Shown piece after piece: positions 1-6,348 of a DNA stretch of 10,577 bases (the first letter of the stretch is position 1; each line of letters starts with the position of its first letter). This DNA is from an uncultured Lachnospiraceae bacterium. Lineage in GTDB: Bacteria; Bacillota; Clostridia; Lachnospirales; Lachnospiraceae. Both the position numbers and the translations under genes were made by a program. The notes beneath the pieces were generated by a model, which ran no database searches, was not told the origin of the DNA, and saw only the letters and a program-made list of their open reading frames with translations. The DNA lies in NCBI GenBank assembly GCA_937915975.1, contig CALGGL010000174.1, positions 1 to 10,577 on the forward strand. The letters run 5' to 3'.

Positions 1-1307
1 GGACAGTTAACCATTGGTATTGGTTCTCCCCAATATCTTTGTCTTGAAAATACCCAATCACGAAGTTTAAAATTCGTCTTTGCATGACCAATTTCCTTAT
101 CTTCAAGGTATTGAATCATTGCATCAATAGCATCTTTTACTTTCATACCATTCAAGAAATCTGAGTTTACCATTGTGCCATCATAAATATCTGTAAATGG
201 TTCTTCATTTACATCTTTACCACCACCAACTACTTCAATAATTGGCATATCAAACTTTTTCGCAAAAGCCCAATCTCTATCATCATGAGCAGGAACTGCC
301 ATAATAGCACCTGTACCATATGTAGCTAAAACATAATCAGAAATCCATACAGGTATTTCACGTCCATTCACTGGATTAATTGCCATAACTCCTTTTAGCA
401 TCACACCAGTTTTATCTTTATTCATTTCTGTTCTTTCGAACTCACTCTTCTTTGCTGCTTCCTTTTGATAAGCCTCTACTTCATTTCTATTTTCAATATT
501 TAGTTTTTCTAAGATTTTGTGTTCTGGAGAAAGTACCATGTATGTTGCACCAAATAATGTATCTGGTCTCGTCGTGAAAACAGTTACTTTTTCATCTGTC
601 CCTGTTAGTGCAAAATCTACTTCAGCACCTTTGGACTTTCCAATCCAATTCCTTTGTTGTGTTTTTACTCTATCAATGAAGTCTGTTTGGTCCAAATCAT
701 CATAAAGTCTTTCAGCATATTCCGTAATCTTCAACATCCATTGACTTTTAACCCGACGTTCCACATCGCTGCCGCATCGCTCGCATTGGCCGTTAACCAC
801 TTCCTCATTGGCCAATCCGCACTTACAGGAGGGACACCAGTTAATCGGCATCTCCTTTTCATAAGCAAGACCTTTCTTAAACATCTGAACAAATATCCAC
901 TGCGTCCATTTATAATAATCAGGATCTGTAGTGTTTACCTCTCTGTCCCAATCATATATCGCAGCGATCTGATTAATCTGTCTTTTGATATTCTTTATAT
1001 TTTCAGCTGTTGAGATAGATGGATGGATACCATGCTCTATCGCATAGTTCTCTGCAGGAAGACCAAATGCATCCCATCCCATCGGATGAATGAGATAGTA
1101 ATTGTGCATCATCTTATATCTGCTCCAAACATCAGAGATAACATAGCCTCTCCAGTGTCCTACATGAAGACCGTTTCCTGACGGATAAGGGAACATATCA
1201 AGGCAGTAATATTTCTCTTTCTTACCATCATCCACATTTACAGGATTTTCCTCCCATTTCTTATTCCATTTTCCTTCAATCAGCTTGTGGTTGTAGCTTC
1301 CAGCCAT
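1..1307 (-). CDS. leuS: Leucine--tRNA ligase, N-terminal 435 codons (3' end beyond window)
   Basis: Charges tRNA-Leu with leucine in the cytoplasm; class I synthetase. I translated this reading frame directly; it is open to base 1 with no stop. Seen: the class I signature as HVGH at residues 48-51 within [12 protein letters not shown]; a Cys cluster (C158, C161, C163, C175, C178) matching the zinc-binding insertion; the CP1 editing domain with TTRPDTLFG (245-253) and [12 protein letters not shown], whose Asp345 matches the conserved editing-site Asp; and [16 protein letters not shown] returning to the catalytic core. The family is about 800 residues, so the KMSKS loop and anticodon-binding domains are missing only because the window ends. 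The start is ATG at 1307, preceded by GGAGG ten bases upstream; an out-of-frame ATG lies between them. Composition shifts sharply near 850 and 700 (see findings), so recombination or misassembly inside the gene is possible. Family identity is certain. Confidence 0.96.
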   Translation of the reverse strand, partial: MAGSYNHKLIEGKWNKKWEENPVNVDDGKKEKYYCLDMFPYPSGNGLHVGHWRGYVISDVWSRYKMMHNYYLIHPMGWDAFGLPAENYAIEHGIHPSISTAENIKNIKRQINQIAAIYDWDREVNTTDPDYYKWTQWIFVQMFKKGLAYEKEMPINWCPSCKCGLANEEVVNGQCERCGSDVERRVKSQWMLKITEYAERLYDDLDQTDFIDRVKTQQRNWIGKSKGAEVDFALTGTDEKVTVFTTRPDTLFGATYMVLSPEHKILEKLNIENRNEVEAYQKEAAKKSEFERTEMNKDKTGVMLKGVMAINPVNGREIPVWISDYVLATYGTGAIMAVPAHDDRDWAFAKKFDMPIIEVVGGGKDVNEEPFTDIYDGTMVNSDFLNGMKVKDAIDAMIQYLEDKEIGHAKTNFKLRDWVFSRQRYWGEPIPMVNC

Positions 1308-1343
1308 AACTTCATTTCCTCCAAAACTTTTAAATATTTAGTA

Positions 1344-1372
1344 ATTATACACTTTATCAAAGCATGATACAA
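1344..1372 (-). promoter_or_regulatory. Putative leuS promoter
   Basis: On the minus strand a perfect TATAAT (1344-1349) lies 17 bases downstream of TTGTAT (1367-1372, 3 of 6 matches to TTGACA). Transcription would begin near 1337, giving a leader of about 30 bases, too short for the T-box riboswitch that often controls synthetase genes in Firmicutes. The -35 box overlaps one arm of the upstream hairpin, so the end of the preceding operon and the start of leuS are packed together. The -10 box is strong and the -35 weak; prediction only. Confidence 0.55.
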
Positions 1373-1391
1373 GGCAAATATGCCTTGTATC
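1366..1391 (-). terminator. Hairpin after the DUF4250 gene, probable terminator
   Basis: A perfect 11-bp inverted repeat (GATACAAGGCA at 1366-1376 and its complement at 1381-1391) encloses a 4-base loop, 14 bases beyond the DUF4250 stop codon. The minus strand has only a modest T content after the stem (ATGCTTTG), so it is not an ideal intrinsic terminator. Its position between an operon end and the leuS promoter supports that role all the same. It could also protect the mRNA 3' end. Confidence 0.55.
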
Positions 1392-1405
1392 AATAATTTT
1401 ATATA

Positions 1406-1591
1406 TTATATAAACTTATTTAACTCAACATTATAAGTATAACCTACGCTGTCAAGCTTTTTAACAATCTCATCCTTTGATACATCAAACTGACTGCATA
1501 AGCTGTCCAAATCAATCCCGTCATCACGAAGTCTCGTATTGACGAAGCTAAGCAGCATAATCGAATCCTTCGGTAAGCTTTCAAGTGCCAT
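1406..1591 (-). CDS. DUF4250 domain-containing protein, 61 aa
   Basis: Small soluble protein of unknown function. The pattern LPKDSIMLLSFVNTRLRD (residues 6-23), followed by a DSLCSQFDVS helix region and the closing VGYTYNVELNKF, matches what I recall of the DUF4250 family (LP-D--MLLS-VNT-LRD ... GY-Y----N-F). The whole protein is one domain of normal family length. The second half (LDSLCSQFDVSKDEIVKKLDSVGY) reads like a short helix-turn-helix-type fold, but that is inference. ATG at 1591 follows the TAA of the upstream CobL-like gene with one base between them (TAATATG), so the two are almost certainly cotranscribed and probably translationally coupled. A hairpin follows, so this is the last gene of the operon. 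Confidence 0.85.
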   Translation of the reverse strand: MALESLPKDSIMLLSFVNTRLRDDGIDLDSLCSQFDVSKDEIVKKLDSVGYTYNVELNKFI

Positions 1592-1592
1592 A

Positions 1593-2495
1593 TTAAAGTA
1601 CCTCGCCGGTTATAAGCCAAGGAGACGGCTGTGTCACCAGCATGCTCTTTCTGTCGGTTTTTGAAACGGTAATCTGGGTAACCTCAAGATTACTTATGTT
1701 ATACTTTTCAAATAAATCCTTGATACCCGAAAGCACATTAAACTCCAAGGTATATAATACAAATTTCATCTTAGGATTCTTCTCAAGAAGTCTTACTATA
1801 TCCTCCTCAAGATGCTTGTTTGCAACTATAAATGAAAGTCTCGGAACCGGTATCTTAGCCATATTTTCAGGTCCCAAATCAGAGATAATCTGAACATTGT
1901 GTACACCGAATTTCTTGACATTATCCTCCATGGTTTCCTTGGCACCCCGGTCATTTTCCACACAAATTATCGTACCATCACCGGCAACAAATGCAGCCTC
2001 TATAGCGATACTTTCCGCATCGACAAGGCATATGGTATCCTGTGCATCTACATCCAGCATACTCATGATAACGGCCCTTATTTCATTTCCAACATACTTG
2101 ATTGTACCCTTGGAAAACATCTCATTTTTCATACCGATACGATAGGACTCACGAGTTTTTTCATTGAGTACAAATATAACTGTCGGCTCTGTAATCTTGT
2201 GATTGATGGCTTCCTTAATCTTGCATTTTTTAACAAGCGCATTTACCTCTATACCGGTTGAATACCACATATCAAGCTCACCGAAGCCAATCTCCCATAA
2301 TTCATAAAATAAATCCTCATGAGTTTCATCTGCAAATATTAAAACTCTCTTATTGGTTTCAACTACCGGAACAACATTTTTCATCTTACCACAGATATCA
2401 AGAAGCTTTATCTTTTCCGGTCTTACCTCCATCTTCTGTGCAAAATAACCCATCCACTCTAAAATTTGATTGGTGCTGTAACATCCCTTAGCCAT
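1593..2495 (-). CDS. Degenerate CobL-like (CbiE-CbiT) protein, probably not a working precorrin methylase
   Basis: Resembles the second half of CbiE fused to CbiT, the arrangement of CobL (precorrin-6Y methyltransferase/decarboxylase). Residues 48-115 look like the end of a CbiE domain (RVLIFADETHEDLFYELWEIG). Residues 117-298 follow CbiT: IGMKNEMFSKG, NEIRAVIMSML, then IEAAFVAGDGTIICVEND, DNVKKFGVHNVQII, YTLEFN and a closing WLITGE. The glycine-rich SAM loop (DIGAGTGS in active CbiT) is here LVDAESIA (158-165), with no glycine, and the second glycine motif (FIGGSGG) is FIVANKH (222-228). The acid of VEND (180) that would contact ribose remains. At 300 residues it is shorter than typical CobL (about 400), and the amino-terminal CbiE catalytic half is largely absent. 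No other cobalamin gene is present. RBS GGGAGG lies 7 bases before ATG at 2495; 16 bases separate it from the AI-2E gene upstream. Function unknown; perhaps a repurposed ligand-binding or regulatory paralog. The family link is from memory of motifs. Confidence 0.72.
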   Translation of the reverse strand: MAKGCYSTNQILEWMGYFAQKMEVRPEKIKLLDICGKMKNVVPVVETNKRVLIFADETHEDLFYELWEIGFGELDMWYSTGIEVNALVKKCKIKEAINHKITEPTVIFVLNEKTRESYRIGMKNEMFSKGTIKYVGNEIRAVIMSMLDVDAQDTICLVDAESIAIEAAFVAGDGTIICVENDRGAKETMEDNVKKFGVHNVQIISDLGPENMAKIPVPRLSFIVANKHLEEDIVRLLEKNPKMKFVLYTLEFNVLSGIKDLFEKYNISNLEVTQITVSKTDRKSMLVTQPSPWLITGEVL

Positions 2496-2511
2496 AACTC
2501 TACCTCCCTAT

Positions 2512-3960
2512 CTATGAGTCCTTTTCTTTTTCTTCTAACTTCTTTTCTTCCTTCTCTCTTTTTTCAGCCTCTTTTTCTTCCTTCTCTTCTAACTTCTTTT
2601 CCTCTTTTTCCTTCTTTTCAGCTTCTATATCGGCTATCTTTTCTTCCTTTACAAACCATCTCTTGGTAAGCGGACCTTTCTTTCTATGCTTTATGGTTCT
2701 TCGTGTATTCTCATATTTGTCCTTATAAACAGGCTCACCGGTTTCGAGATCAAAGCCCTTTAGCAAATGGTAATCCTCCGTATCGGAGGACAAATTCTTG
2801 CTTCTTAGCCCGTCACGAAGAATAACTGCCACAAGTGCATATATACATGCAAATACAGGTACACCAAGTACCATTCCGGCAACGCCGAACAAGTCTCCTC
2901 CCACAAGGATTGCAACAAGAACCCACATACCTGAAAGTCCTGTTGAATCTCCAAGAATGAGTGGTCCGAGGATATTGCCGTCAAACTGTTGAAGTGCCAA
3001 TACGAATATTACAAAAATTATGAAATACATCGGATCGTCCATAAGTGCAAGCAAGGCACCCGGTATGGCACCGATAAACGGACCAAAAAACGGTATTATA
3101 TTAGTCACACCAACAATAACACTTATAAGCACTGCATACTTCATTCCGATTGCAGTTGTAAAGATAAAACACAAAATTCCTATAATGATTGAATCAAGAA
3201 TCTTACCGTTTATAAATCCACCAAATACAAGATTTGCATATGAAAGACCTTCAAGTATTTTGTTTCCGGTTTTCTTGGAAAAGAAAAGATAAATAAATTT
3301 CTTGGCTTGGGCAATCAATGTTTCCTTGCTGTTAAGAAGATACACTGTAACGATTATACCCACAAAGAAATTAATTATTGCCTTCAAACCTACAACTATG
3401 CCTGATGAAATATTAACAACTATAGTATCCATATTAGGCATAACCTTTTCCTGGAAAATCGTAAGTATATTATTTTCCAAATAATTTACTACATCCGTAA
3501 ACTTATTTTCCAAAAATGCATTCTTAGCAAAAACCTTGTCAACCCAGTTTTGAAGACTGTCAAGATAACCCGGCATAGAGTCCACAAGATCCTTAAGGCT
3601 TTCATATATACGTGGTATAACCAGCCAAAGGAATATAGTAATAAGTCCTATAAAAATCGCTATAGTAAGAATGACCGAAAAAGGCTTTACCTTTTTATAT
3701 GCTTTATCATAATCCATTTTTTTGAAAGTCTTACTTACTATAATTGCAAGTCCTTTTCTTATATAATTCATAATCGGACTAAGCAAAAATGCGATAACTA
3801 TACCAATTACAAACGGAGTAAGCGCAGAAAAGATTGCGTCAAAGACACCAAATATACTTCTCCATCCCTTGATAATCTGACTGAACAATATAGCTATACA
3901 TAATGATACGGTGAGAACAACACCAAGTCTAAAATAATTTTTATTCCATCTGTTTCCCAT
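2512..3960 (-). CDS. AI-2E family transporter (DUF20/PF01594 type) with charged C-terminal tail
   Basis: Polytopic inner-membrane protein. Members have been linked to autoinducer-2 export or Na+/H+ antiport, but the substrate of this one cannot be read from sequence. Hydrophobic segments lie at about 11-31, 38-62, 93-115, 187-209, 248-272, 274-306, 310-336 and 343-382, with the usual large soluble region (about 116-185) after the third. Family motifs are clear: IIPFFGPFIGAIPG (288-301), GNILGPLILGDSTGLSG (328-344) and GGDLFGVAGMVLGVP (354-368). Residues 383-482 form a cytoplasmic extension ending in an almost pure Lys/Glu stretch (441-482) that includes two copies of an 18-residue unit. ATG at 3960 has AAAGGGG six bases upstream. 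It is the first gene of an apparent operon with the CobL-like and DUF4250 genes, and is served by the promoter at 4030-4057. Confidence 0.92.
   Translation of the reverse strand: MGNRWNKNYFRLGVVLTVSLCIAILFSQIIKGWRSIFGVFDAIFSALTPFVIGIVIAFLLSPIMNYIRKGLAIIVSKTFKKMDYDKAYKKVKPFSVILTIAIFIGLITIFLWLVIPRIYESLKDLVDSMPGYLDSLQNWVDKVFAKNAFLENKFTDVVNYLENNILTIFQEKVMPNMDTIVVNISSGIVVGLKAIINFFVGIIVTVYLLNSKETLIAQAKKFIYLFFSKKTGNKILEGLSYANLVFGGFINGKILDSIIIGILCFIFTTAIGMKYAVLISVIVGVTNIIPFFGPFIGAIPGALLALMDDPMYFIIFVIFVLALQQFDGNILGPLILGDSTGLSGMWVLVAILVGGDLFGVAGMVLGVPVFACIYALVAVILRDGLRSKNLSSDTEDYHLLKGFDLETGEPVYKDKYENTRRTIKHRKKGPLTKRWFVKEEKIADIEAEKKEKEEKKLEEKEEKEAEKREKEEKKLEEKEKDS
2531..2612 (-). repeat. 54-bp imperfect tandem repeat coding a Lys/Glu coiled-coil tail
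   Basis: A 16-base block TCTTCTAACTTCTTTT occurs at 2531 and again at 2585 on the plus strand, exactly 54 bases apart (18 codons). In protein terms the unit is KEEKKLEEKE with charged spacers, present twice at residues 452-461 and 470-479 of the AI-2E protein. Period 18 and Lys/Glu content favour a single extended alpha helix or coiled coil. In-frame copy-number change by slippage is likely. Confidence 0.8.
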
Positions 3961-3982
3961 TTGTTACCCCTTTGAAATTTTT

Positions 3983-4020
3983 AAGTAAATGCCGACTTCG
4001 TCGGCGCTTGGTTTTCACTT
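3983..4020 (-). promoter_or_regulatory. Stem-loop in the leader of the AI-2E operon
   Basis: A perfect GC-rich 6-bp stem (GCCGAC 3991-3996 with GTCGGC 4000-4005, 3-base loop) sits inside a second helix formed by 3983-3989 and 4014-4020. The outer helix contains one G-U pair only when read as minus-strand RNA, which favours a role in the AI-2E operon transcript. It fills nearly all of the predicted leader (about 4023 to 3961) and leaves the RBS at 3966-3970 free. Role unknown: 5' mRNA stabiliser, or a weak attenuator lacking a following T-run. Confidence 0.45.
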
Positions 4021-4029
4021 ATACTCGTT

Positions 4030-4057
4030 ATTATAACACAATTAGCGAAAATGTGAA
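4030..4057 (-). promoter_or_regulatory. Promoter for the AI-2E/CobL-like/DUF4250 operon
   Basis: On the minus strand TTCACA (4052-4057, 5 of 6 to TTGACA) is followed after 16 bases by a perfect TATAAT (4030-4035). The start point would be near 4023, giving a leader of about 63 bases before ATG at 3960. This is the best sigma-A-type match upstream of the operon. Confidence 0.65.
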
Positions 4058-4096
4058 CAAGCTTTACAATATTTTCACATTAAATTTTCTTAATCA

Positions 4097-4125
4097 TTGA
4101 CACGATATAAATTATTGACTAAAAT
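4097..4125 (+). promoter_or_regulatory. Promoter for the AAA ATPase gene
   Basis: A perfect TTGACA (4097-4102) is followed after exactly 17 bases by TAAAAT (4120-4125, 5 of 6 to TATAAT). Transcription would start near 4132, giving a leader of about 55 AT-rich bases before ATG at 4187. Its -35 box is 40 bases from that of the divergent AI-2E promoter, so a regulator bound between them could affect both. I see no obvious operator palindrome in between. Confidence 0.65.
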
Positions 4126-4186
4126 AGTATTATATTTTTAATTACACATTTATCAATTCAATTTTTACACTACGAGGAGCAATTAT

Positions 4187-5506
4187 ATGTACAGAGACGT
4201 CATTAATAATCTTTTGGCCTGGTACGAAGAAGGTCACAATGGAATTTTATATATAAAGGGTGCCTATGGTGTAGGCAAAACATGGACAGTAAAAGACTTT
4301 GCCAAGGCTTATTATAATGATTTAAAATCTGTGGATTGTTACAAAAATACAGCATTTAAAGCTATTATTACAAGAAAGCTCGATAAGGATAACGATGAAG
4401 ATGACGTATCCATTGAAACCAAAATCTCGGACGTGGATTTTATACTTGAACAACATTTCGGAACATCTGATTTTTCAGATTGTCTTTTGATATTCGATGA
4501 AATACAAAATATTCCCGATGCCGCAGAATTTTTCTTAGAGTATTCCAAGGCTCATCCGGGTTATAATCTGTGTCTTATTTCATCCTCCATGAACGTTACG
4601 GAATTTGAATATACTCATATGGATATATTTAATATTATACGTATGCGTCCTATGACCTTTGAAGAATTTATGATTGCAAATAAAGCAAACGATTTGCTTG
4701 CACTCATAGAAAATGACAAGAATAAAAAGCTCAAAAAGGATGATGAGGAAAAAGTTAAAGCACTTTTACGTGACTATATGCTTACAGGCGGTATGCCGGG
4801 TGTTGTAAAAGCATTTCTTAAAAACAGGGATTACTCTGTTATAAAGGCTGAACAGCAAAAGCTTCTTGAAGAATATGAAAATCGTATCAGAAAAGCATTT
4901 TCCTTTGCTCTGTCACAAAGAGCAATAAGAATCTGGGCAAGTATGCCGACGCAGCTTACCCATGACAATAAAAAATTCATGTACCGTTTTGTGGATGAAA
5001 ATGCACGTGCAAGAGAATACTATAACGCAACTCAGTGTCTTCTCGATTTAGGTGTTGCAAGAAAGCTTCCGAGAGTCAAGGAATGTGTATTTCCTCTTGA
5101 GGAACACATAGATGATAAATCTTTCGAGCTTTTTATGATAGACCATGGACTTCTCAGAACCGCACTTAAACTTGATATAAGTGAAGATATAACTCTTTTG
5201 GATATATTTACGGAGGCAAACGGTGCTGTTGCCGAACAGTATCTTTTCCAAGAGTTAAGCCACAAGGTTGGATTTGTATATTATTGGATATCGGGTGCCA
5301 CCGCAAGAGTTCCTTTCGTATATGAAAGTGAGGATTCTCCTGTTCCCGTTGACATCAGATTTAAAACCAACAAAAAGGCACAAAATATCAAATCATTCAG
5401 AGAAAAAAATGACAACACCGAATTTTCGCTTAAAATATCACTTGAGCAGGTAAGTCTTGACGGTAAGGTCTTAAATGTACCCGCATACGGAATTCACTGT
5501 CTGTAA
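4187..5506 (+). CDS. AAA_14/DUF4143-type P-loop ATPase with degenerate C-terminal domain
   Basis: Belongs to the large, poorly characterised family of ATPases with an AAA_14 domain followed by DUF4143, a restriction-endonuclease-like fold. Seen: Walker A GAYGVGKT (25-32), Walker B LLIFDEIQN (100-108), the family's RMRPMTFEEF (152-161) and LTGGMPGVV (199-207), then a helical middle and EANGAVAEQYLFQEL (343-357), where the family usually reads KG-x-x-EN/EQ. The C-terminal strands normally carrying EVDF and P-I-E-V-K are here ARVPF (373-377) and VPVDIRF (386-392): the Asp of EVDF is Pro and the Glu-x-Lys is Asp-Ile-Arg, so nuclease-type chemistry is doubtful. It is soluble, with no membrane segment. 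AGGAG lies 7 bases before ATG at 4187. It stands alone on the plus strand, with its own promoter and no partner gene. Cellular role unknown. Base and codon use match the neighbours. Confidence 0.88.
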   Translation: MYRDVINNLLAWYEEGHNGILYIKGAYGVGKTWTVKDFAKAYYNDLKSVDCYKNTAFKAIITRKLDKDNDEDDVSIETKISDVDFILEQHFGTSDFSDCLLIFDEIQNIPDAAEFFLEYSKAHPGYNLCLISSSMNVTEFEYTHMDIFNIIRMRPMTFEEFMIANKANDLLALIENDKNKKLKKDDEEKVKALLRDYMLTGGMPGVVKAFLKNRDYSVIKAEQQKLLEEYENRIRKAFSFALSQRAIRIWASMPTQLTHDNKKFMYRFVDENARAREYYNATQCLLDLGVARKLPRVKECVFPLEEHIDDKSFELFMIDHGLLRTALKLDISEDITLLDIFTEANGAVAEQYLFQELSHKVGFVYYWISGATARVPFVYESEDSPVPVDIRFKTNKKAQNIKSFREKNDNTEFSLKISLEQVSLDGKVLNVPAYGIHCL

Positions 5507-5527
5507 ATACCTAATGCAACAAAAAAA

Positions 5528-5660
5528 GGGACAGGTTCCCTGACATATCAATGTCTGCTGACAGGATAAGGGAGAGGTGCTTAGCATAGCGTTAAGTGAC
5601 AACGTGCTATGCAAGCACCTCTCCCTTATCTTGTCAAAAAAAGTATCAGAAACCTGTCTC
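5528..5660. repeat. Nested palindromic element (MITE/REP-like), possible bidirectional terminator
   Basis: The core is an inverted repeat with arms 5560-5590 and 5606-5635: about 30 paired bases, one G-T pair and one bulged A at 5583, around a 15-base loop. It is enclosed by a second inverted pair at the ends, GGGACAGGTT (5528-5537) and AACCTGTCTC (5651-5660), complementary apart from one wobble pair. A small hairpin GACAT-ATCA-ATGTC lies at 5542-5555. On the minus strand the outer end GGGAACCTGTCCC (5528-5540) runs into seven T residues (5521-5527), which could terminate yfbR. It lies between two convergent genes, so it interrupts nothing. No ORF of note is inside. The GGGACAGGTTCCC end resembles short dispersed palindromes seen in many bacteria; whether it is dispersed in this genome cannot be seen from one copy. 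Confidence 0.75.
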
Positions 5661-5706
5661 CATTCTTTTATATGCCAATGTGACAAGGCTAACACCCATA
5701 TCAGGC

Positions 5707-6294
5707 TTAATTAAGCTCGTCCAAAGTCTTTGCAAACGACGGAATAAATTCTTCCACAAAATCCTTTACCTCAGGAAGCTCCTTGCTTAAATTTTCCACA
5801 GCACTTCCGATGGTTTCCTTTGCCTTAAGAAACTCTCTGTTCCCCGTCTTTTCCTCTTCCATACACTTAATCAGTGCTGACAACTTATCGGCAGCCTTAA
5901 CAAGCTTCCATTCATATTCCTTATCAGAAGACTTAAAAAATAAATCCTCATAGGCGTCTCTCATATCCTCCGGAAGCTGACCGAGAAGCTTTCTGTTTGC
6001 TCTTTCCTCTATAGTCTTATATGCCTCTTTTATGTCCTGATTATAGTATTTAATCGGTGTAGGCATATCTCCGGTTATTATCTCCGATGCATCATGATAA
6101 AGAGCGGTAACCGCCGCATAATCTGCATCCAGCTTTTTATCATATCTTACATTACCGATTACGCAAAGTGCATGAGCAATCATACTTACATCAAGAGAAT
6201 GTTCCGAGAGATTTTCCTCTCTCGTATTACGCATAAGTGCCCAACGGTTTATATATTTCATTCTGGCAATCGTAGCAAAAAAATTGTATTCCAT
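5707..6294 (-). CDS. yfbR: 5'-deoxynucleotidase YfbR, HD-domain phosphohydrolase, 195 aa
   Basis: Removes the 5' phosphate from deoxyribonucleoside monophosphates in the cytoplasm, helping dNTP balance and salvage. It aligns with remembered E. coli YfbR almost end to end: MEYNFFATIARMKYINRW, RNTREENLSEHSLDV, ALYHDASEIITGDMPTPIKY, KAADKLSALIKCMEE, and a closing FIPSFAKTLDEL. Counting from ATG at 6294, the metal and catalytic residues are H32, H67, D68 and D136, with E71 and D76 at the substrate site and R17-W18 in the conserved amino-terminal motif; all are present, so it should be active. A TTG at 6309 would add five residues, but GGAG (RBS) lies inside that extension, 7 bases before the ATG, so I choose ATG. 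It lies 54 bases after the ftsH stop on the same strand with no terminator between, so cotranscription with ftsH is likely. Confidence 0.93.
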   Translation of the reverse strand: MEYNFFATIARMKYINRWALMRNTREENLSEHSLDVSMIAHALCVIGNVRYDKKLDADYAAVTALYHDASEIITGDMPTPIKYYNQDIKEAYKTIEERANRKLLGQLPEDMRDAYEDLFFKSSDKEYEWKLVKAADKLSALIKCMEEEKTGNREFLKAKETIGSAVENLSKELPEVKDFVEEFIPSFAKTLDELN

Positions 6295-6300
6295 ATCTTT

Positions 6301-6305
6301 TCTCC
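6301..6305 (-). promoter_or_regulatory. RBS that fixes the yfbR start
   Basis: On the minus strand GGAGA at 6301-6305 stands 6-7 bases upstream of ATG at 6294. It falls within the coding extension that a TTG start at 6309 would need, and the ATG start matches the beginning of E. coli YfbR. The TTG start is therefore unlikely. Confidence 0.75.
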
Positions 6306-6348
6306 GCAATATTATATGTGACAGAGGACAGACATACCCTATATCACT

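Noticed and set aside
654..1013. Plus-strand open frame of 119 codons opposite leuS
   Set aside because: It is antisense to a clear LeuRS coding frame, has no RBS, and its translation shows no family pattern.
1593..2495. Annotation as an active cobalamin biosynthesis enzyme (CobL/CbiT)
   Set aside because: The SAM-binding glycine motifs are absent and no cobalamin genes are present, so only a family-level, degenerate call is supported.
5703..5716. Palindrome GCTTAATTAAGC at the yfbR stop as an operator or att site
   Set aside because: Short, AT-rich, overlaps the stop codon, and has no matching copy nearby; chance is sufficient.
5471..5790. Short open frames on both strands across the palindrome
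   Set aside because: They run through inverted repeats and gene ends, lack RBSs, and have no recognisable protein pattern.
6310..6348. TATAAT on the minus strand just upstream of yfbR
   Set aside because: No -35 match at 15-19 bases, and the start point would fall in the RBS; cotranscription with ftsH is simpler.
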